64,000 bases of DNA from assembly GCF_016714285.1 (NCBI RefSeq), contig NZ_JADJNN010000002.1, positions 705,001 through 769,000 on the forward strand, written 5' to 3'. Below, piece by piece: positions 33,216-42,812 of this stretch. The notes under the pieces are model-generated. The model was not told the origin of the DNA. It searched no databases and saw nothing but the letters and a program-made list of their open reading frames with translations. Made by a program: the position numbers and the translations under genes. The stretch is from Nannocystis sp. Its GTDB lineage: Bacteria; Myxococcota_A; Polyangia; Nannocystales; Nannocystaceae. Numbering within the stretch: the first letter of the stretch is position 1; each line of letters starts with the position of its first letter.

Positions 33216-35477
33216 TCAGCCGGGGTTGATCTCGCAGGCGTTGCTGCAGCTGTCGTTGTCGACCTTGTTGCCGTCGTCGCACTGCTCGATCTTGCCGGCG
33301 CCGTTCGGCTTCTGGACGATGTGGTCGCCGCAGTAGGTCTTCTTGCAGGCGTTGCAGGTGTCGGTGTTGTTGTTGTTGCCGTCCTCGCACTCCTCGGGCG
33401 GCGAGATGATCATGTCGCCGCAGGTCGGCAGCTTGCAGCCGTTGGTGCAGGCGTCGGTGTTGTTGTTGTTGCCGTCGTCGCACTGCTCGACGCCGTTGTA
33501 GACCTTGCCGTCGCCGCAGACATTGAGGGTGCAGTTGGCCTTGCACATCTTGGTGTCGCCGTTGTTGGGGCCGTTGTCGCAGGTCTCGCCGTTCTGCGGC
33601 TGGACGATGCTGTCGCCGCAGACCGGGAGGTGGCAGGTGTTGGTGCAGCCGTCGGTGTTGACGTTGTTGCCGTCGTCGCAGCTCTCGCCGGCCTGCTTGA
33701 AGCCGTCGCCGCAGACGGGCAGCTTGCAGAGGTTGGTGCAGTTGTCGAGGTTGTTCTGGTTGCCGTCGTCGCAGGCCTCGCCGGGGCCCTTGAAGCCGTC
33801 GCCGCAGACGGCGAGGACGCAGGTGTTGAGGCAGCTGTCGAGGTTGCTCTGGTTGGCGTCGTCGCACTCCTCGACGCCCATGTAGACCAGGCCGTCGCCG
33901 CAGATGTTGAGCTTGCACTGCGAGGTGCAGGCCTTGGAGTTGCCGTTGTTCTGGCCGTCGTCGCAGGCCTCGCCGGGCTGCTTGAAGCCGTCGCCGCACT
34001 TGGGGGTCAGGCAGGCGAGGGTGCACTGGCCGAGGTTGTTGTTGTTGATGCCGAGGTCGCACTCCTCGCCGGGCTGCTTGAAGCCGTCGCCGCAGCCGGC
34101 CAGCTTGCAGACGTTGGTGCACGAGTCGAAGTTGCTGGCGTTGCCGTCGTCGCAGGCCTCGCCGGGGCCCTTGAAGCCGTCGCCGCAGACGTTGTTGGTG
34201 CAGTTGAGCTTGCAGGCGCCCATGTTGGAGTTGTTGGGGCCGTCGTCGCACTGCTCGACGCCGACGTAGACGAGGCCGTCGCCGCAGTCGGCCTGCTTGC
34301 AGGCGAGGGTGCAGGCGCCGTTGTTGCTGTTGGCGTTGCCGTTGTCGCACTCCTCGCCCTTGTTGAGCTGGATGAAGCCGTCGCCGCAGGCGGGCGCGAG
34401 GCAGAGGTCGGTGCACTCGTCGGCGTTGTTGCCGTTCTTGCCGTCGTCGCACTGCTCGCCGGGGTCGACGATGTTGTTGCCGCACTCCTCGAGGACGCAG
34501 AAGGGCGAGCAGCCGTCGCCGGGGTTCTTGTTGCCGTCGTCGCAACCCTCATCGGGCTTCTTGTCGCCGTCGCCGCAGATGTTGAGCTTGCACATCGCGT
34601 TGCAGGACTTGCCGGGGCCGTTGCTGACGCCCAGGTCGCACTCCTCGTTGCCGCCGTCGTTCCACACGAAGCCGTCGCCGCACTTGGCGAGCAGGCAGGC
34701 GAGGGTGCACATGCTGGCGTTGGAGTTCTCGTTGCCGTTGTCGCACTGCTCGCCGATGCTCATCTGCACGAAGGTGTCGCCGCAGATCGCGGCGGTGCAG
34801 TTGTTGGTGCAGGCGTCGTCGTTGACCTCGTTGGCGTCGTCGCACTCCTCGGTGGCGGCGACCACGCCGTCGCCGCAGTCCTTGCCCTTGCAGGCGTTGG
34901 TGCACTCGTCGGTGTCGACGTTGTTGCCGTCGTCGCAGCCCTCGCCGGGGCCGACGAAGCCGTCGCCGCAGGCGGCGGGCTGGCAGTCGGGCTTGCAGGA
35001 GGCGTTCTCGTGGTTGTCGGCGCCGTTGTCACAGGCCTCGGTGGGGCCCTGGTCGCCGTCGCCGCAGACGTTGTTGGTGCAGTCGAGCTTGCAGAGCTGG
35101 CCGGGGCCGTTGTCGGCCCCGTTGTCGCACTCCTCGTTGAGGTCGACGATCTCGTCGCCGCAGCCGCCGCCGCCGACGCCGGTGGTGGTGCCGGGGTCGC
35201 TGCTCATCGAGTTGCTGTCGCTCATGCCGCCGATGGTCGCGGTGTCGGTGGCAGAGTCGGACATCGAGGCGCTGCCGGCGTCGGAGTCGGTGGCGGAGGC
35301 GCTGTTGGAGTCGCTCGATGTCGGCACCGTGGAGCCGCTGCTCGCCGGGTCGGTGGTCGACTGGCTGGCGCTCTGGCCGGCGCTGGCGGTGGTGCCGTTG
35401 TTGTCGCCGCAGGCGCCGAAGAGGACCGCCACGAGGGCAGAGGAGGAGACGCGCTTCATCAATGTAAGGGTTTTCAT
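33216..35477 (-). CDS. Large lipoprotein with 20 DUF4215 repeats
   Basis: This 753-residue protein starts at ATG 35477 (ATG 35459 is an alternative). The signal peptide ends VLFGAC and is followed by a Ser/Thr/Asp linker of about 80 residues. Twenty consecutive DUF4215 units fill the rest, each about 32 residues with CGDGxxxxxEECDDGNxxxxD, then CTxxC. The acidic-Asn loop and four to six Cys per unit suggest calcium-bound, disulfide-held modules forming a long rod that projects from the outer membrane. Such repeats are a myxobacterial hallmark. The DNA is strongly repetitive, and an antisense frame remains open over the whole length as a composition artefact. Confidence 0.92.
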   Translation of the reverse strand: MKTLTLMKRVSSSALVAVLFGACGDNNGTTASAGQSASQSTTDPASSGSTVPTSSDSNSASATDSDAGSASMSDSATDTATIGGMSDSNSMSSDPGTTTGVGGGGCGDEIVDLNEECDNGADNGPGQLCKLDCTNNVCGDGDQGPTEACDNGADNHENASCKPDCQPAACGDGFVGPGEGCDDGNNVDTDECTNACKGKDCGDGVVAATEECDDANEVNDDACTNNCTAAICGDTFVQMSIGEQCDNGNENSNASMCTLACLLAKCGDGFVWNDGGNEECDLGVSNGPGKSCNAMCKLNICGDGDKKPDEGCDDGNKNPGDGCSPFCVLEECGNNIVDPGEQCDDGKNGNNADECTDLCLAPACGDGFIQLNKGEECDNGNANSNNGACTLACKQADCGDGLVYVGVEQCDDGPNNSNMGACKLNCTNNVCGDGFKGPGEACDDGNASNFDSCTNVCKLAGCGDGFKQPGEECDLGINNNNLGQCTLACLTPKCGDGFKQPGEACDDGQNNGNSKACTSQCKLNICGDGLVYMGVEECDDANQSNLDSCLNTCVLAVCGDGFKGPGEACDDGNQNNLDNCTNLCKLPVCGDGFKQAGESCDDGNNVNTDGCTNTCHLPVCGDSIVQPQNGETCDNGPNNGDTKMCKANCTLNVCGDGKVYNGVEQCDDGNNNNTDACTNGCKLPTCGDMIISPPEECEDGNNNNTDTCNACKKTYCGDHIVQKPNGAGKIEQCDDGNKVDNDSCSNACEINPG

Positions 35478-35711
35478 CGTCGTGTCAGACTCGTGCTGCA
35501 AAGTGGGGGAGAACCAAGGAATATGATGCCCGCGAACGCGGGGCCCGGGCGGCGAAATTCGCGATCACGAGATGAAATTGTCTTTACTGCGGGTTGCAGC
35601 GACGGGCGCGAACTCGCCCGGATCTGATCGCTGGCGATCGCTGACACTGGTGTAGCTACATGGCTGGGCCCGGACCCGTGCGGATGGCGAGCGGAGTCCG
35701 GGCCCGGACGA

Positions 35712-38700
35712 TCAGAAGCGCGTCGGCGGGAGCGTCGTGGGTGCGACCGGAGGCGGCGGGGTGTAGGCGCCGCCCGGGTCCTTGGCGCCGGGCTTGGGGG
35801 CGTCCAGGCGGGCGTCGGCGTTGCTCTTGACCAGGGGCGCGTCGAGGCGGCCGAGGTCGACGAAGGCGCCGTCCTTCATGATGACGAAGGGGTGCTCCTT
35901 GAAGCGGAGGTGGCCGAAGCCGTCGTGCTCGATGACCTCGAGCTTGCCCATGCCGTAGCCCATCGGGCCGCGCGAGTAGTAGTGGCCCTGGAGGGTGTAG
36001 GGGAAGGCGCTGGGGTTGCCGGGGACGGTGAAGCACTCGGGGCCGTAGCCGGTGGTGACATCGGCGTAGAGCTCACCGCCGGAGGCGAGGCTGCGGTTGC
36101 TGAAGTATGCATGGCCGCCGCGACCGTCGTAGATGTGGAAGTCGACGTCGTTGGCGTCGGTCTCCCAGTTGAGGACGAAGCGCAGCGAGGGGTTCGCGTC
36201 GGGGGTGACGTTGGCGGCGGCGAAGGCCTCGCGGGCGGTCTTCTCCTCGCCGGGTTTCTCGGCGAGCCAGGCGGCGGCGATCAGGCGCAGGTCCTCGTCG
36301 AGGATGCGCTGGACGCCGGCGAAGCGGCCCCAGGGGTAGGACTGGCGCGCGCCGGCGAGGGCGGCGGCGAAGGCCTCGGCGTGGCGACCGGCCTTGAGGA
36401 GCGCGAAGGCGTAGAGGCGGTGGCTCGAGGGGTGGTCGGGGCGCTGGGCGACGGCCTGGGCGAAGGTGTCGACGGCGAGGGCGAGGCCGGCGGGGCCGAG
36501 GGCTTCGAGGCGTTCGCCGGCCATGCGGCGGATGTCGGCGCGACTGGGGAAGAGGTCGATGAGGGAGCCGTAGGCGCGGGCGGCGAGGTTGAAGTCGCCG
36601 CTGGCCTCGGCGACCTCGCCGAGGGCGAGCAGGGCCAGCTCGTCGGCGGGGTTTTGTTCGCGCCACTTCCAGGCCTCCTCCATCGCGGCGCCCTGACGGC
36701 CCTCGGTGACCTGCTGCATGACGGCGGCGAAGCGGCCGTCGTAGGCGTCGGCTGGCTTGGGGCGTTCGATCGGGCGGGCCGCCTCGAAGGGGTTGGTCGG
36801 CTGGATCGGCTGGAGATCGCGGGGTGGTGGCGGCGGCGGCGGGCGCATGCGGGGCGCGCCGCTGTCGCCGTTGCGGGAGGTGGCGGGCTTGGGCGCGGAC
36901 CGGACCTTGCGCTTCTCGGCGACGTCCTCGTCGGCGAGGATGCGCGACGGGGCCTCGGCCTCGATCGAGTCGGCCATGCGCTCCTCCGCCATCGGCATGG
37001 GTGCGCCGCCGGCCGCGGCGCTGAGGCTGCCCGGGGCGCTGGGTGCGTCGAAGCGGCGGCCCTCGGGTTCGGGCTCGCTGGGGGCCGCGGCGACGGCACT
37101 GGGGTCGGCCATGCCGTCGGCGCTCTGCGGGGCGAAGCGGTCGGTCGGGGCGTCGTCCTTCGCCTCGCGCATCGCCGACTTGCTCTCGCCGCGGGCCTCG
37201 GTCTTCTTGTCGGAGTCGCCGAACAGGCTGTCGAGGATGCCGGGCTCGGCGCTGGGGCGGCGGCGGTTGTCCTGCTCGAAGTCGCGGACGGCGATGGTGT
37301 TCTTGTCGGGGACGCGGCTGCGGTCGATCGCGGTGATGCCGGTGGGGCCGACGGTGAGGATCTCGGCGAGGGCGTTGCGGTCGATGCCGAAGCGCTGGTA
37401 GTCGTAGTCGGTCTCGAGCACGAGCAGGGCGGTGTAGTCGGAGAGCACGCGGTACTTGACCGAGAGGTCGAGGATCTGCTTGCGGGTGTCGGCCTTGCCG
37501 GCGTCGCTGGCTTCGGTCATCGCGCTGAGGCGGTCGATGTTGGCCTTGATCCACGCGCGCTCGAGCAGCGGGCGCTCGGCGGTCTTGAGCGGGACCTCGC
37601 GGCTGTCGCCGGCGTCGCCGAGCTCGACGCGCATCGGCGTGCCGGGCGGGAGGTCGGCGAACACGAGCACCTGGTCGCCGGGCTGGACGGCGTCGAGGGT
37701 CTGCGGCCACACCCAGGTCGCGCCGGGGACGTTGACCTTGAGGCCGCTGCGGGTGGCGCGGATCAGCCGCGAGGCGAGCAGCGGGGCGGCGAGGCGGGCG
37801 TTGACGACGATGCCGTCGCGCTCGAGGCCGGCGTTGGTGAGCTCCTTGAGCGAGATCTCGTCCTGGACGCCGCCGTCGACGATGGCGTCGAGGCGGCGCA
37901 CGCCGACCTGTGCGAGGGCCACGGCGGCGGCGCGCAGCTTGTCCTTCTCCGTCTCGCCGGCGGTGAGGATACCGTCGCTGACGACGAGCACGCGGTCGTG
38001 GCGGGCGGGGTGTTCGGCGACGAACTTGAGCGCGCCGGTGAGGTCGGAGGCGCCGAGGGCGTTGCGGCGGAGGATCGCCTGCTGGGCGTCGGCGCTGAAG
38101 CTGCTGGCCTTGCCGGCGAACACCTGCTCGACGCTCTGGTCGAAGCAGAGCACGCGGAGGTCGAAGTCGACGCCGGCGGCGGCGCGCAGCTCCGTGACGA
38201 TCTTGCCGAGGCGCGAGACCTGGCCCTTGAAGTCGACGGCCCGCGAGGCGCTGGTGTCGAACAGCAGGGTGACGCCGTTGATCGGCTCGGCGGGGAGCTT
38301 GATGTCGGGGGCGACGCGGGCGACGGCGAGGCGGTCGTAGCGGAGGCCGACCTCGGCGCTGCGCCGCTGGGTGGCCAGCTCGAGGTCCTTCTGCGGCATG
38401 AAGTTATGCTCGCGGACGGTCAGGTGCTCGGGGCCGCTGGCGCGGGGGACGACGACGTCGACGTCGAGGTCTTGCAGCTGCGGGAGGCCGCGCAGGAGCA
38501 GGCGGTAGGGCTCGCTGTTGCTGGGCAGGTTCTCGGAGTAGGAGACGATGATCTCCTTGACGGCGCGGGCAGGGATCGGGAAGACGCGGGCGGAGAAGCG
38601 GTTGCCGGCGTTCTTCTCGAGCAGCGCGGGGTCCTGGCGGCGGTGCAGGGCGTCTTCGTAGGCGCGGCGGGCGGCCTGCAGCTCGACGACCTCGGCCTCC

Positions 38701-39077
38701 TGCCATTGCCCATTGATCAGCATGGCGAAGCGGGAGATGGCGGCGCCGGTCGGCAGGTTGATCTCGAAGCGGCCCTCGATCTGGCGGTCCTGCGGGTTGC
38801 GGAAGACCATGCGCAGCTCGGTGAAGGCCAGCGGGTCCTCGACGACGGCGCGCGAGGTGAGGGAGATGAGCTCGAGGCCGGTGCCGTCGGCGGCGGTCAG
38901 CGAGAAGGGGGCGACGACCTCGCCGGCTTCGCCGGGCTCGGTGGGCTCGCGCCATTGCAGCGAACACTCGCCGACCGGCTCGCTGGCGTCGATCGCAGGC
39001 TTCTGCGGGCGGGCGGTGCAGGAGAGGCTGGTGACGCTGGCGATGCTGAGGAGGACGACGGGGAGAATGCGGGGCAT
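35712..39077 (-). CDS. VIT and VWA domain lipoprotein with C-terminal DUF2135-like domain
   Basis: The protein is 1121 residues from ATG 39077 (the frame is open another 2.5 kb upstream, antisense to other genes). The signal peptide ends LSC. A VIT (inter-alpha-trypsin) domain covers about residues 45-190, with INLPTGAAISRFAMLINGQW and VFPIPARAVKEIIVSYSENL. The VWA domain begins at GVTLLFDTSASRAVDFKGQV, where DTSAS is the metal-site DxSxS, with SDLTG as the Thr loop and VLVVSDG the later Asp. Then come low-complexity Pro/Arg/Ala stretches (including a poly-Pro run), TPR-like helices, and a YfaP/DUF2135-like end, LRFVLNWETDANDVDFHIYD. A large outer-membrane adhesion or scaffold protein is inferred. 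Confidence 0.88.
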   Translation of the reverse strand: MPRILPVVLLSIASVTSLSCTARPQKPAIDASEPVGECSLQWREPTEPGEAGEVVAPFSLTAADGTGLELISLTSRAVVEDPLAFTELRMVFRNPQDRQIEGRFEINLPTGAAISRFAMLINGQWQEAEVVELQAARRAYEDALHRRQDPALLEKNAGNRFSARVFPIPARAVKEIIVSYSENLPSNSEPYRLLLRGLPQLQDLDVDVVVPRASGPEHLTVREHNFMPQKDLELATQRRSAEVGLRYDRLAVARVAPDIKLPAEPINGVTLLFDTSASRAVDFKGQVSRLGKIVTELRAAAGVDFDLRVLCFDQSVEQVFAGKASSFSADAQQAILRRNALGASDLTGALKFVAEHPARHDRVLVVSDGILTAGETEKDKLRAAAVALAQVGVRRLDAIVDGGVQDEISLKELTNAGLERDGIVVNARLAAPLLASRLIRATRSGLKVNVPGATWVWPQTLDAVQPGDQVLVFADLPPGTPMRVELGDAGDSREVPLKTAERPLLERAWIKANIDRLSAMTEASDAGKADTRKQILDLSVKYRVLSDYTALLVLETDYDYQRFGIDRNALAEILTVGPTGITAIDRSRVPDKNTIAVRDFEQDNRRRPSAEPGILDSLFGDSDKKTEARGESKSAMREAKDDAPTDRFAPQSADGMADPSAVAAAPSEPEPEGRRFDAPSAPGSLSAAAGGAPMPMAEERMADSIEAEAPSRILADEDVAEKRKVRSAPKPATSRNGDSGAPRMRPPPPPPPRDLQPIQPTNPFEAARPIERPKPADAYDGRFAAVMQQVTEGRQGAAMEEAWKWREQNPADELALLALGEVAEASGDFNLAARAYGSLIDLFPSRADIRRMAGERLEALGPAGLALAVDTFAQAVAQRPDHPSSHRLYAFALLKAGRHAEAFAAALAGARQSYPWGRFAGVQRILDEDLRLIAAAWLAEKPGEEKTAREAFAAANVTPDANPSLRFVLNWETDANDVDFHIYDGRGGHAYFSNRSLASGGELYADVTTGYGPECFTVPGNPSAFPYTLQGHYYSRGPMGYGMGKLEVIEHDGFGHLRFKEHPFVIMKDGAFVDLGRLDAPLVKSNADARLDAPKPGAKDPGGAYTPPPPVAPTTLPPTRF

Positions 39078-39251
39078 GAGGACTCCAGACTCGCGAGCGT
39101 AGCGGAGATCGAGGCTCGCGCGGGGGGCCGTCAACGCGGTGGAGTGCGGGCCGGTCTCGCTGGCGAGGGGGGCGTAGAAGTGCGCGCAGGCGCACGACGA
39201 CGGGGTGTAAGCGGCGGTTTGCGGGCGGCGTTGGCGGGGGTTGCAGCGGAG

Positions 39252-39284
39252 CACGCTGACTCGCGAGCGCGGCGAGTCAGCGTG
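39252..39284. terminator. 13-bp inverted repeat after the serine hydrolase gene
   Basis: CACGCTGACTCGC and GCGAGTCAGCGTG are exact complements, with a 7-nt loop. It lies 12 bp past the hydrolase stop (minus strand), and an extra half-copy GCGAGTCAG follows at 39291. A terminator or transcript-stabilising hairpin is the likely role. Confidence 0.65.
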
Positions 39285-39295
39285 AGCGCGGCGAG

Positions 39296-39865
39296 TCAGA
39301 GCGAGCGCAGGGCTGCGAGCACGGCCGGCGCCTCGCTGGCGTTGAAGTGGCGCGCGCCGGGGACGACGACGATCTCGGCGGCGAGGCGCTCGCGCCAGAG
39401 GGCCGCGTTGCTGGCGTGGTCGCGGGTGAATGGGTCGTCGTCGGAGAGCAGCACGACGACGCGGGAGACGGCCGCGCGGGCGCGGGCGAGGTCGGGGAGC
39501 TGGGTCTGCCAGGGGACGATCGTCGGCCAGGGCTCGTCGACCTGCCACCAGCCCGCGACGGCGAGCAGCGCGGAGATCCGGGCGCCGTCCGGGAGGGTGG
39601 CGAGCGCGTGCAGGGTCGCCTGACAGCCGACGCTGTGGGCGAGCACGACGGTGTTCGCGAGCTCGACGGGGTCGCGGCCGAGCGCGGCGGCGATGGCCGG
39701 CGGCCAGCTGTCGATGCGCGGCTGACCCGGCTCGGGCAGGTCGAGCGCCAGCGGCGGCGCGAAGCGCTGGTCCGGGTCCGCAGCGAGCTGCTCGCCGAGC
39801 CACGGGTAGAAGTCGGAGCCGGGGCGGCCGGCCCAGCGCGGGACGATGACGAGGCGACGGGACAT
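39296..39865 (-). CDS. RBBP9/YdeN-family alpha/beta hydrolase
   Basis: This 189-residue protein from ATG 39865 matches the small serine hydrolases related to RBBP9 and B. subtilis YdeN. The nucleophile Ser78 lies in VVLAHSVGCQATLH, where the usual G-x-S-x-G is A-H-S-V-G. The acid is within SDDDPF (residues 141-146), and His173 in GARHFN completes the triad. LAVAGWWQVDEPWPTIVPWQ corresponds to the family segment after the nucleophile. The natural substrates of these enzymes are not known. No signal peptide is present, so it is cytoplasmic. It stands between two unrelated genes and has a strong hairpin at its 3' end. Confidence 0.85.
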   Translation of the reverse strand: MSRRLVIVPRWAGRPGSDFYPWLGEQLAADPDQRFAPPLALDLPEPGQPRIDSWPPAIAAALGRDPVELANTVVLAHSVGCQATLHALATLPDGARISALLAVAGWWQVDEPWPTIVPWQTQLPDLARARAAVSRVVVLLSDDDPFTRDHASNAALWRERLAAEIVVVPGARHFNASEAPAVLAALRSL

Positions 39866-39995
39866 GCGGCGCGCAGTGTAGCTGCAGGCGACGCGCGGTA
39901 GGTTGGGGTCGAGGCCGGTGTAGCTGCACCGGCTGGCGATCGCGGCGACGCTGCAGCGGACGCGGGTTCGCGCCGGGTGGTAGATTGGCCGGGCG

Positions 39996-42779
39996 ATGGG
40001 AGCACCGGAGGAGCCGCTGGCGCGGGTGCTGGCCGGGCTGGCGCGGGGGCTGCGGAGCTCGCTGCGGGCCCGGCTGCGGCGCGAACGGGCGGCGGGCGGA
40101 GGAGCGCTGCTCGAGCTGCGGGCCGAGGTGACGCGGGTGCTGGTGGCGCAGGACGAGCGCGAGTTCGCCGACGGGTGGGCGCAGACGCTGGTGTATCTGC
40201 TGCTGGTGGCGCGCTGGCTCGACTCGCCGGGGGATCCCGCGGAGCTGCTGGCGGCGCGGGTGTGGCGGGTCGACGCGCGGCTGGCCGGGCTGCTCGCGCG
40301 GATGTTGCAGCTCGCGGAGCTCGGCGAGCTGCGGGCGGCGATCGCCGGGTTGACGCTCGCGGGCGTGACGGAGCAGCCGGTGATGCACTTCTACGAGCGC
40401 TTCCTGGCCGCGTACGACCCGCGGGCGCGGGCGGCTGGCGGGGTGTTCTTCACGCCGGCGGAGATCGTCGACTATCTGGTGGCGACGACGGACACTGTCC
40501 TTCGGGACAGGCTCGGGCTGGCGCTCGGGCTGGCCGACGCGACGGCGTGGGGCGAGTACGCGGCGCGGCGCGGGGTCGCGGTGCCGACGGGGATCGATCC
40601 GACATGTCCCTTCGTACAGGTGGTCGATCCGGCGGCGGGCACGGGGACCTTCGTGCTGGCGGTGATCCGGCGGGCGCACGCGACGATGACGGCGCGCTGG
40701 CAGGCCGAGGGGATCGACGCGGCGGGGCGACGAGCGCGGTGGTCGAGCTACGCGCGTGCGGCAGTCTTGCCGCGGGTGCGCGGGGTGGAGCGGATGCTGG
40801 CGTCGTGGGCGATCGCCGTGCTGCGGCTGGCGCTGCTGCTCGAGGAGACCGGGGTGGAGGGCGCGCTGCCGGGGCCGGTGCTGCTGCTCGGCGACACGCT
40901 GGCGGCGGGCGAGCTGCTGCGCGGGCCGATCAGCGTGGTGATCGGGAATCCCCCGTACGAGCGTGAGGCGCCGGGGGCCGGCGGCGGCGGGGAGATCCGC
41001 GGGGTCGCTGGCGAGGGGCCGCTCGCCGACTTCATCGCGCCGGCGCGTGCGGCGGGGGCCGGCGCGCACGTCAAGAACCTCTACAACCTTTATGTCTACT
41101 TCTGGCGCTGGGCCTGCCGCGAGGTGTTCGAGCGGCGGGCGGACGCGCCGGGCGTGGTCGCGATGGTGACGGGGGCGAGCTTCCTGCGCGGGCCGGGCTT
41201 CGCGGGGATGCGGGCGCACCTGCGCGGTCAGGCGAGCGCGCTGTACGTGCTCGACCTCGAGGGCGACCGCCGCGGGGCCAGCGTCAGCGACAACGTGTTC
41301 GGGGTGTCGGTGCCGATCGCGGTGACGACGATGCTGCGCGATGGGCTGTCCCCGGGGACAGGTGATGTGTGGCTGCGGCGGGTGCCTGGCAGTCGGGCGG
41401 ACAAGCTGGCGCTGTGCGGGGCGACGGGCGGGCTCTGCGAGCTGGGCTGGGAGGCGGTGACGGGGGACGCCGCGACGCCGTGGGTGACGGTGGGTGGCGC
41501 GGCGGGGGGGTTCGGTGGGTGGCCGCGGCTGGTCGACCTGTTCCCGTGGCAGCACTCGGGGGCGCAGTGGAAGCGGACCTGGCCGATCGCCTGCGAGGCC
41601 GGGACGCTGGCGCGGCGCTGGCAGGCGCTGGTGGCCGGTGATGCGCGGGCGGAGCTGTTTCGTGAGACCCGTGATCGCAGGGTCGACGGGCGCTACCCGC
41701 CGCTGCGCAGCCCGGGGATGGACCTGTCTGAAGGGCCAGGTGAGCCGATCGCGGTGGCGCGGGCGCAGCCGCCGGTGCGGGCGTACGCGTTTCGCTCCTT
41801 CGATCGTCGGGTGTGTCTGGCCGACGCGCGGCTCGGCGACTTCTTGCGGCCGTCGCTGTGGTGGGTGGCGGGGCCGCGACAGGTGTATCTGGCGTCGCTG
41901 TTGACGGGGGCGCTCGGGCCGGGGCCGGCGGCGTCGATCTGCGTCGACCCGCCGGATCTACACTTCTTCTGCGGGCGCGGCGGGAAGGACATCGTGCCGC
42001 TGTGGCGCGACCCGCAGGGCGAGCGGGCGAACGTTGGCGCCGGGGTGCTGGCGGCGCTGGGGGTGCGGCCGGAGGATCTGCTCGCGTATGTGGTCGCGCT
42101 GCTGTCGGCGCCGGGCTACGCGGCGCGCTTCGCTGTGGAGCTGCGGGCCGGTGGGCCACGGTTGCCGGTGACGCGCGACCGGCTGCGCTTCGCGGCCACG
42201 GTCGCGCTCGGGCGGCGAGCGATCGCCGTGCAGACCTTTGGCAGGCGGTGGTTCGGCGAGGGCGAAGCACCGGCGTGGGAGGGCGCGGCGCGCTGCGTGC
42301 AGGCGCCGACGCGGGCGCCGACGGCGGTGGAGCACGCGGACGGGGCGCTGCGGCTGCGCGACGCGGCCGGGGTGGTCGGGGCATTCGCGCCGGTGTCGCG
42401 GGCGGTGTGGGAGCACGCGCTGTCGGGTTATCGGCCGGTGCAGGCGTGGGTGGCGGCGCGGCTGCAGGGTGGTGCGGGCCGGAGGTCGTCGCGGCTCGAC
42501 GCGATCGCGGAGCCGTGGAGCGCGGCGACCACGACGGGGCTGCTCGAGCTGCTGTGGGTGGTCGAGGCGAGCCTGACGCTGGCGCCGGCGCTCGACGAGG
42601 CGCTGGCGGCGGTGTGCGCCGGGCCGTGCTGGGGCGCGGACGAGCTGCCCTTGCCGACGGCGGCGGAGCGGCGCGAGCCGAGGATCGGCGAACATCAGCA
42701 GGGCCAGGTCGTGCTGTCCGCAGATCCGGCGTCGGGCGCGGGCGGTGGACGTGCGGACGGCCGCGATGGGGCGACTTGA
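39996..42779 (+). CDS. Solitary type ISP-like adenine DNA methyltransferase
   Basis: This 927-residue protein from ATG 39996 has an N6-adenine methyltransferase core: motif I VVDPAAGTGTF at residues 209-219 and catalytic NPPY at 318-321, preceded by a helical domain with GGVFFTPAEIVDYLV. The C-terminal half matches the specificity region of type ISP enzymes: AYAFRSFDRRVCLADARLGD, then HFFCGRGGKDIVPLWRD, and LLAYVVALLSAPGYAARF. True type ISP enzymes carry an N-terminal nuclease and SF2 helicase; none is present or adjacent. It may be an orphan methylase, or one component of a multi-gene defence system lost or located elsewhere. Four dispersed palindromes lie inside the gene. Confidence 0.85.
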   Translation: MGAPEEPLARVLAGLARGLRSSLRARLRRERAAGGGALLELRAEVTRVLVAQDEREFADGWAQTLVYLLLVARWLDSPGDPAELLAARVWRVDARLAGLLARMLQLAELGELRAAIAGLTLAGVTEQPVMHFYERFLAAYDPRARAAGGVFFTPAEIVDYLVATTDTVLRDRLGLALGLADATAWGEYAARRGVAVPTGIDPTCPFVQVVDPAAGTGTFVLAVIRRAHATMTARWQAEGIDAAGRRARWSSYARAAVLPRVRGVERMLASWAIAVLRLALLLEETGVEGALPGPVLLLGDTLAAGELLRGPISVVIGNPPYEREAPGAGGGGEIRGVAGEGPLADFIAPARAAGAGAHVKNLYNLYVYFWRWACREVFERRADAPGVVAMVTGASFLRGPGFAGMRAHLRGQASALYVLDLEGDRRGASVSDNVFGVSVPIAVTTMLRDGLSPGTGDVWLRRVPGSRADKLALCGATGGLCELGWEAVTGDAATPWVTVGGAAGGFGGWPRLVDLFPWQHSGAQWKRTWPIACEAGTLARRWQALVAGDARAELFRETRDRRVDGRYPPLRSPGMDLSEGPGEPIAVARAQPPVRAYAFRSFDRRVCLADARLGDFLRPSLWWVAGPRQVYLASLLTGALGPGPAASICVDPPDLHFFCGRGGKDIVPLWRDPQGERANVGAGVLAALGVRPEDLLAYVVALLSAPGYAARFAVELRAGGPRLPVTRDRLRFAATVALGRRAIAVQTFGRRWFGEGEAPAWEGAARCVQAPTRAPTAVEHADGALRLRDAAGVVGAFAPVSRAVWEHALSGYRPVQAWVAARLQGGAGRRSSRLDAIAEPWSAATTTGLLELLWVVEASLTLAPALDEALAAVCAGPCWGADELPLPTAAERREPRIGEHQQGQVVLSADPASGAGGGRADGRDGAT

Positions 42780-42812
42780 ACCGTCGGTTGCTCCTGCCCT
42801 ACCATCGCGGTG

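Noticed and set aside
33321..35627. 768-codon open frame on the plus strand
   Set aside because: It mirrors the 20 DUF4215 repeats on the other strand; Val/Ala-rich sequence with no domain is what antisense reading of those codons gives.
39078..41555. Extension of the VIT/VWA frame upstream to 1947 codons
   Set aside because: It is antisense to the hydrolase and methyltransferase genes, is Arg/Pro-rich without domains, and a signal peptide marks the start at 39077.
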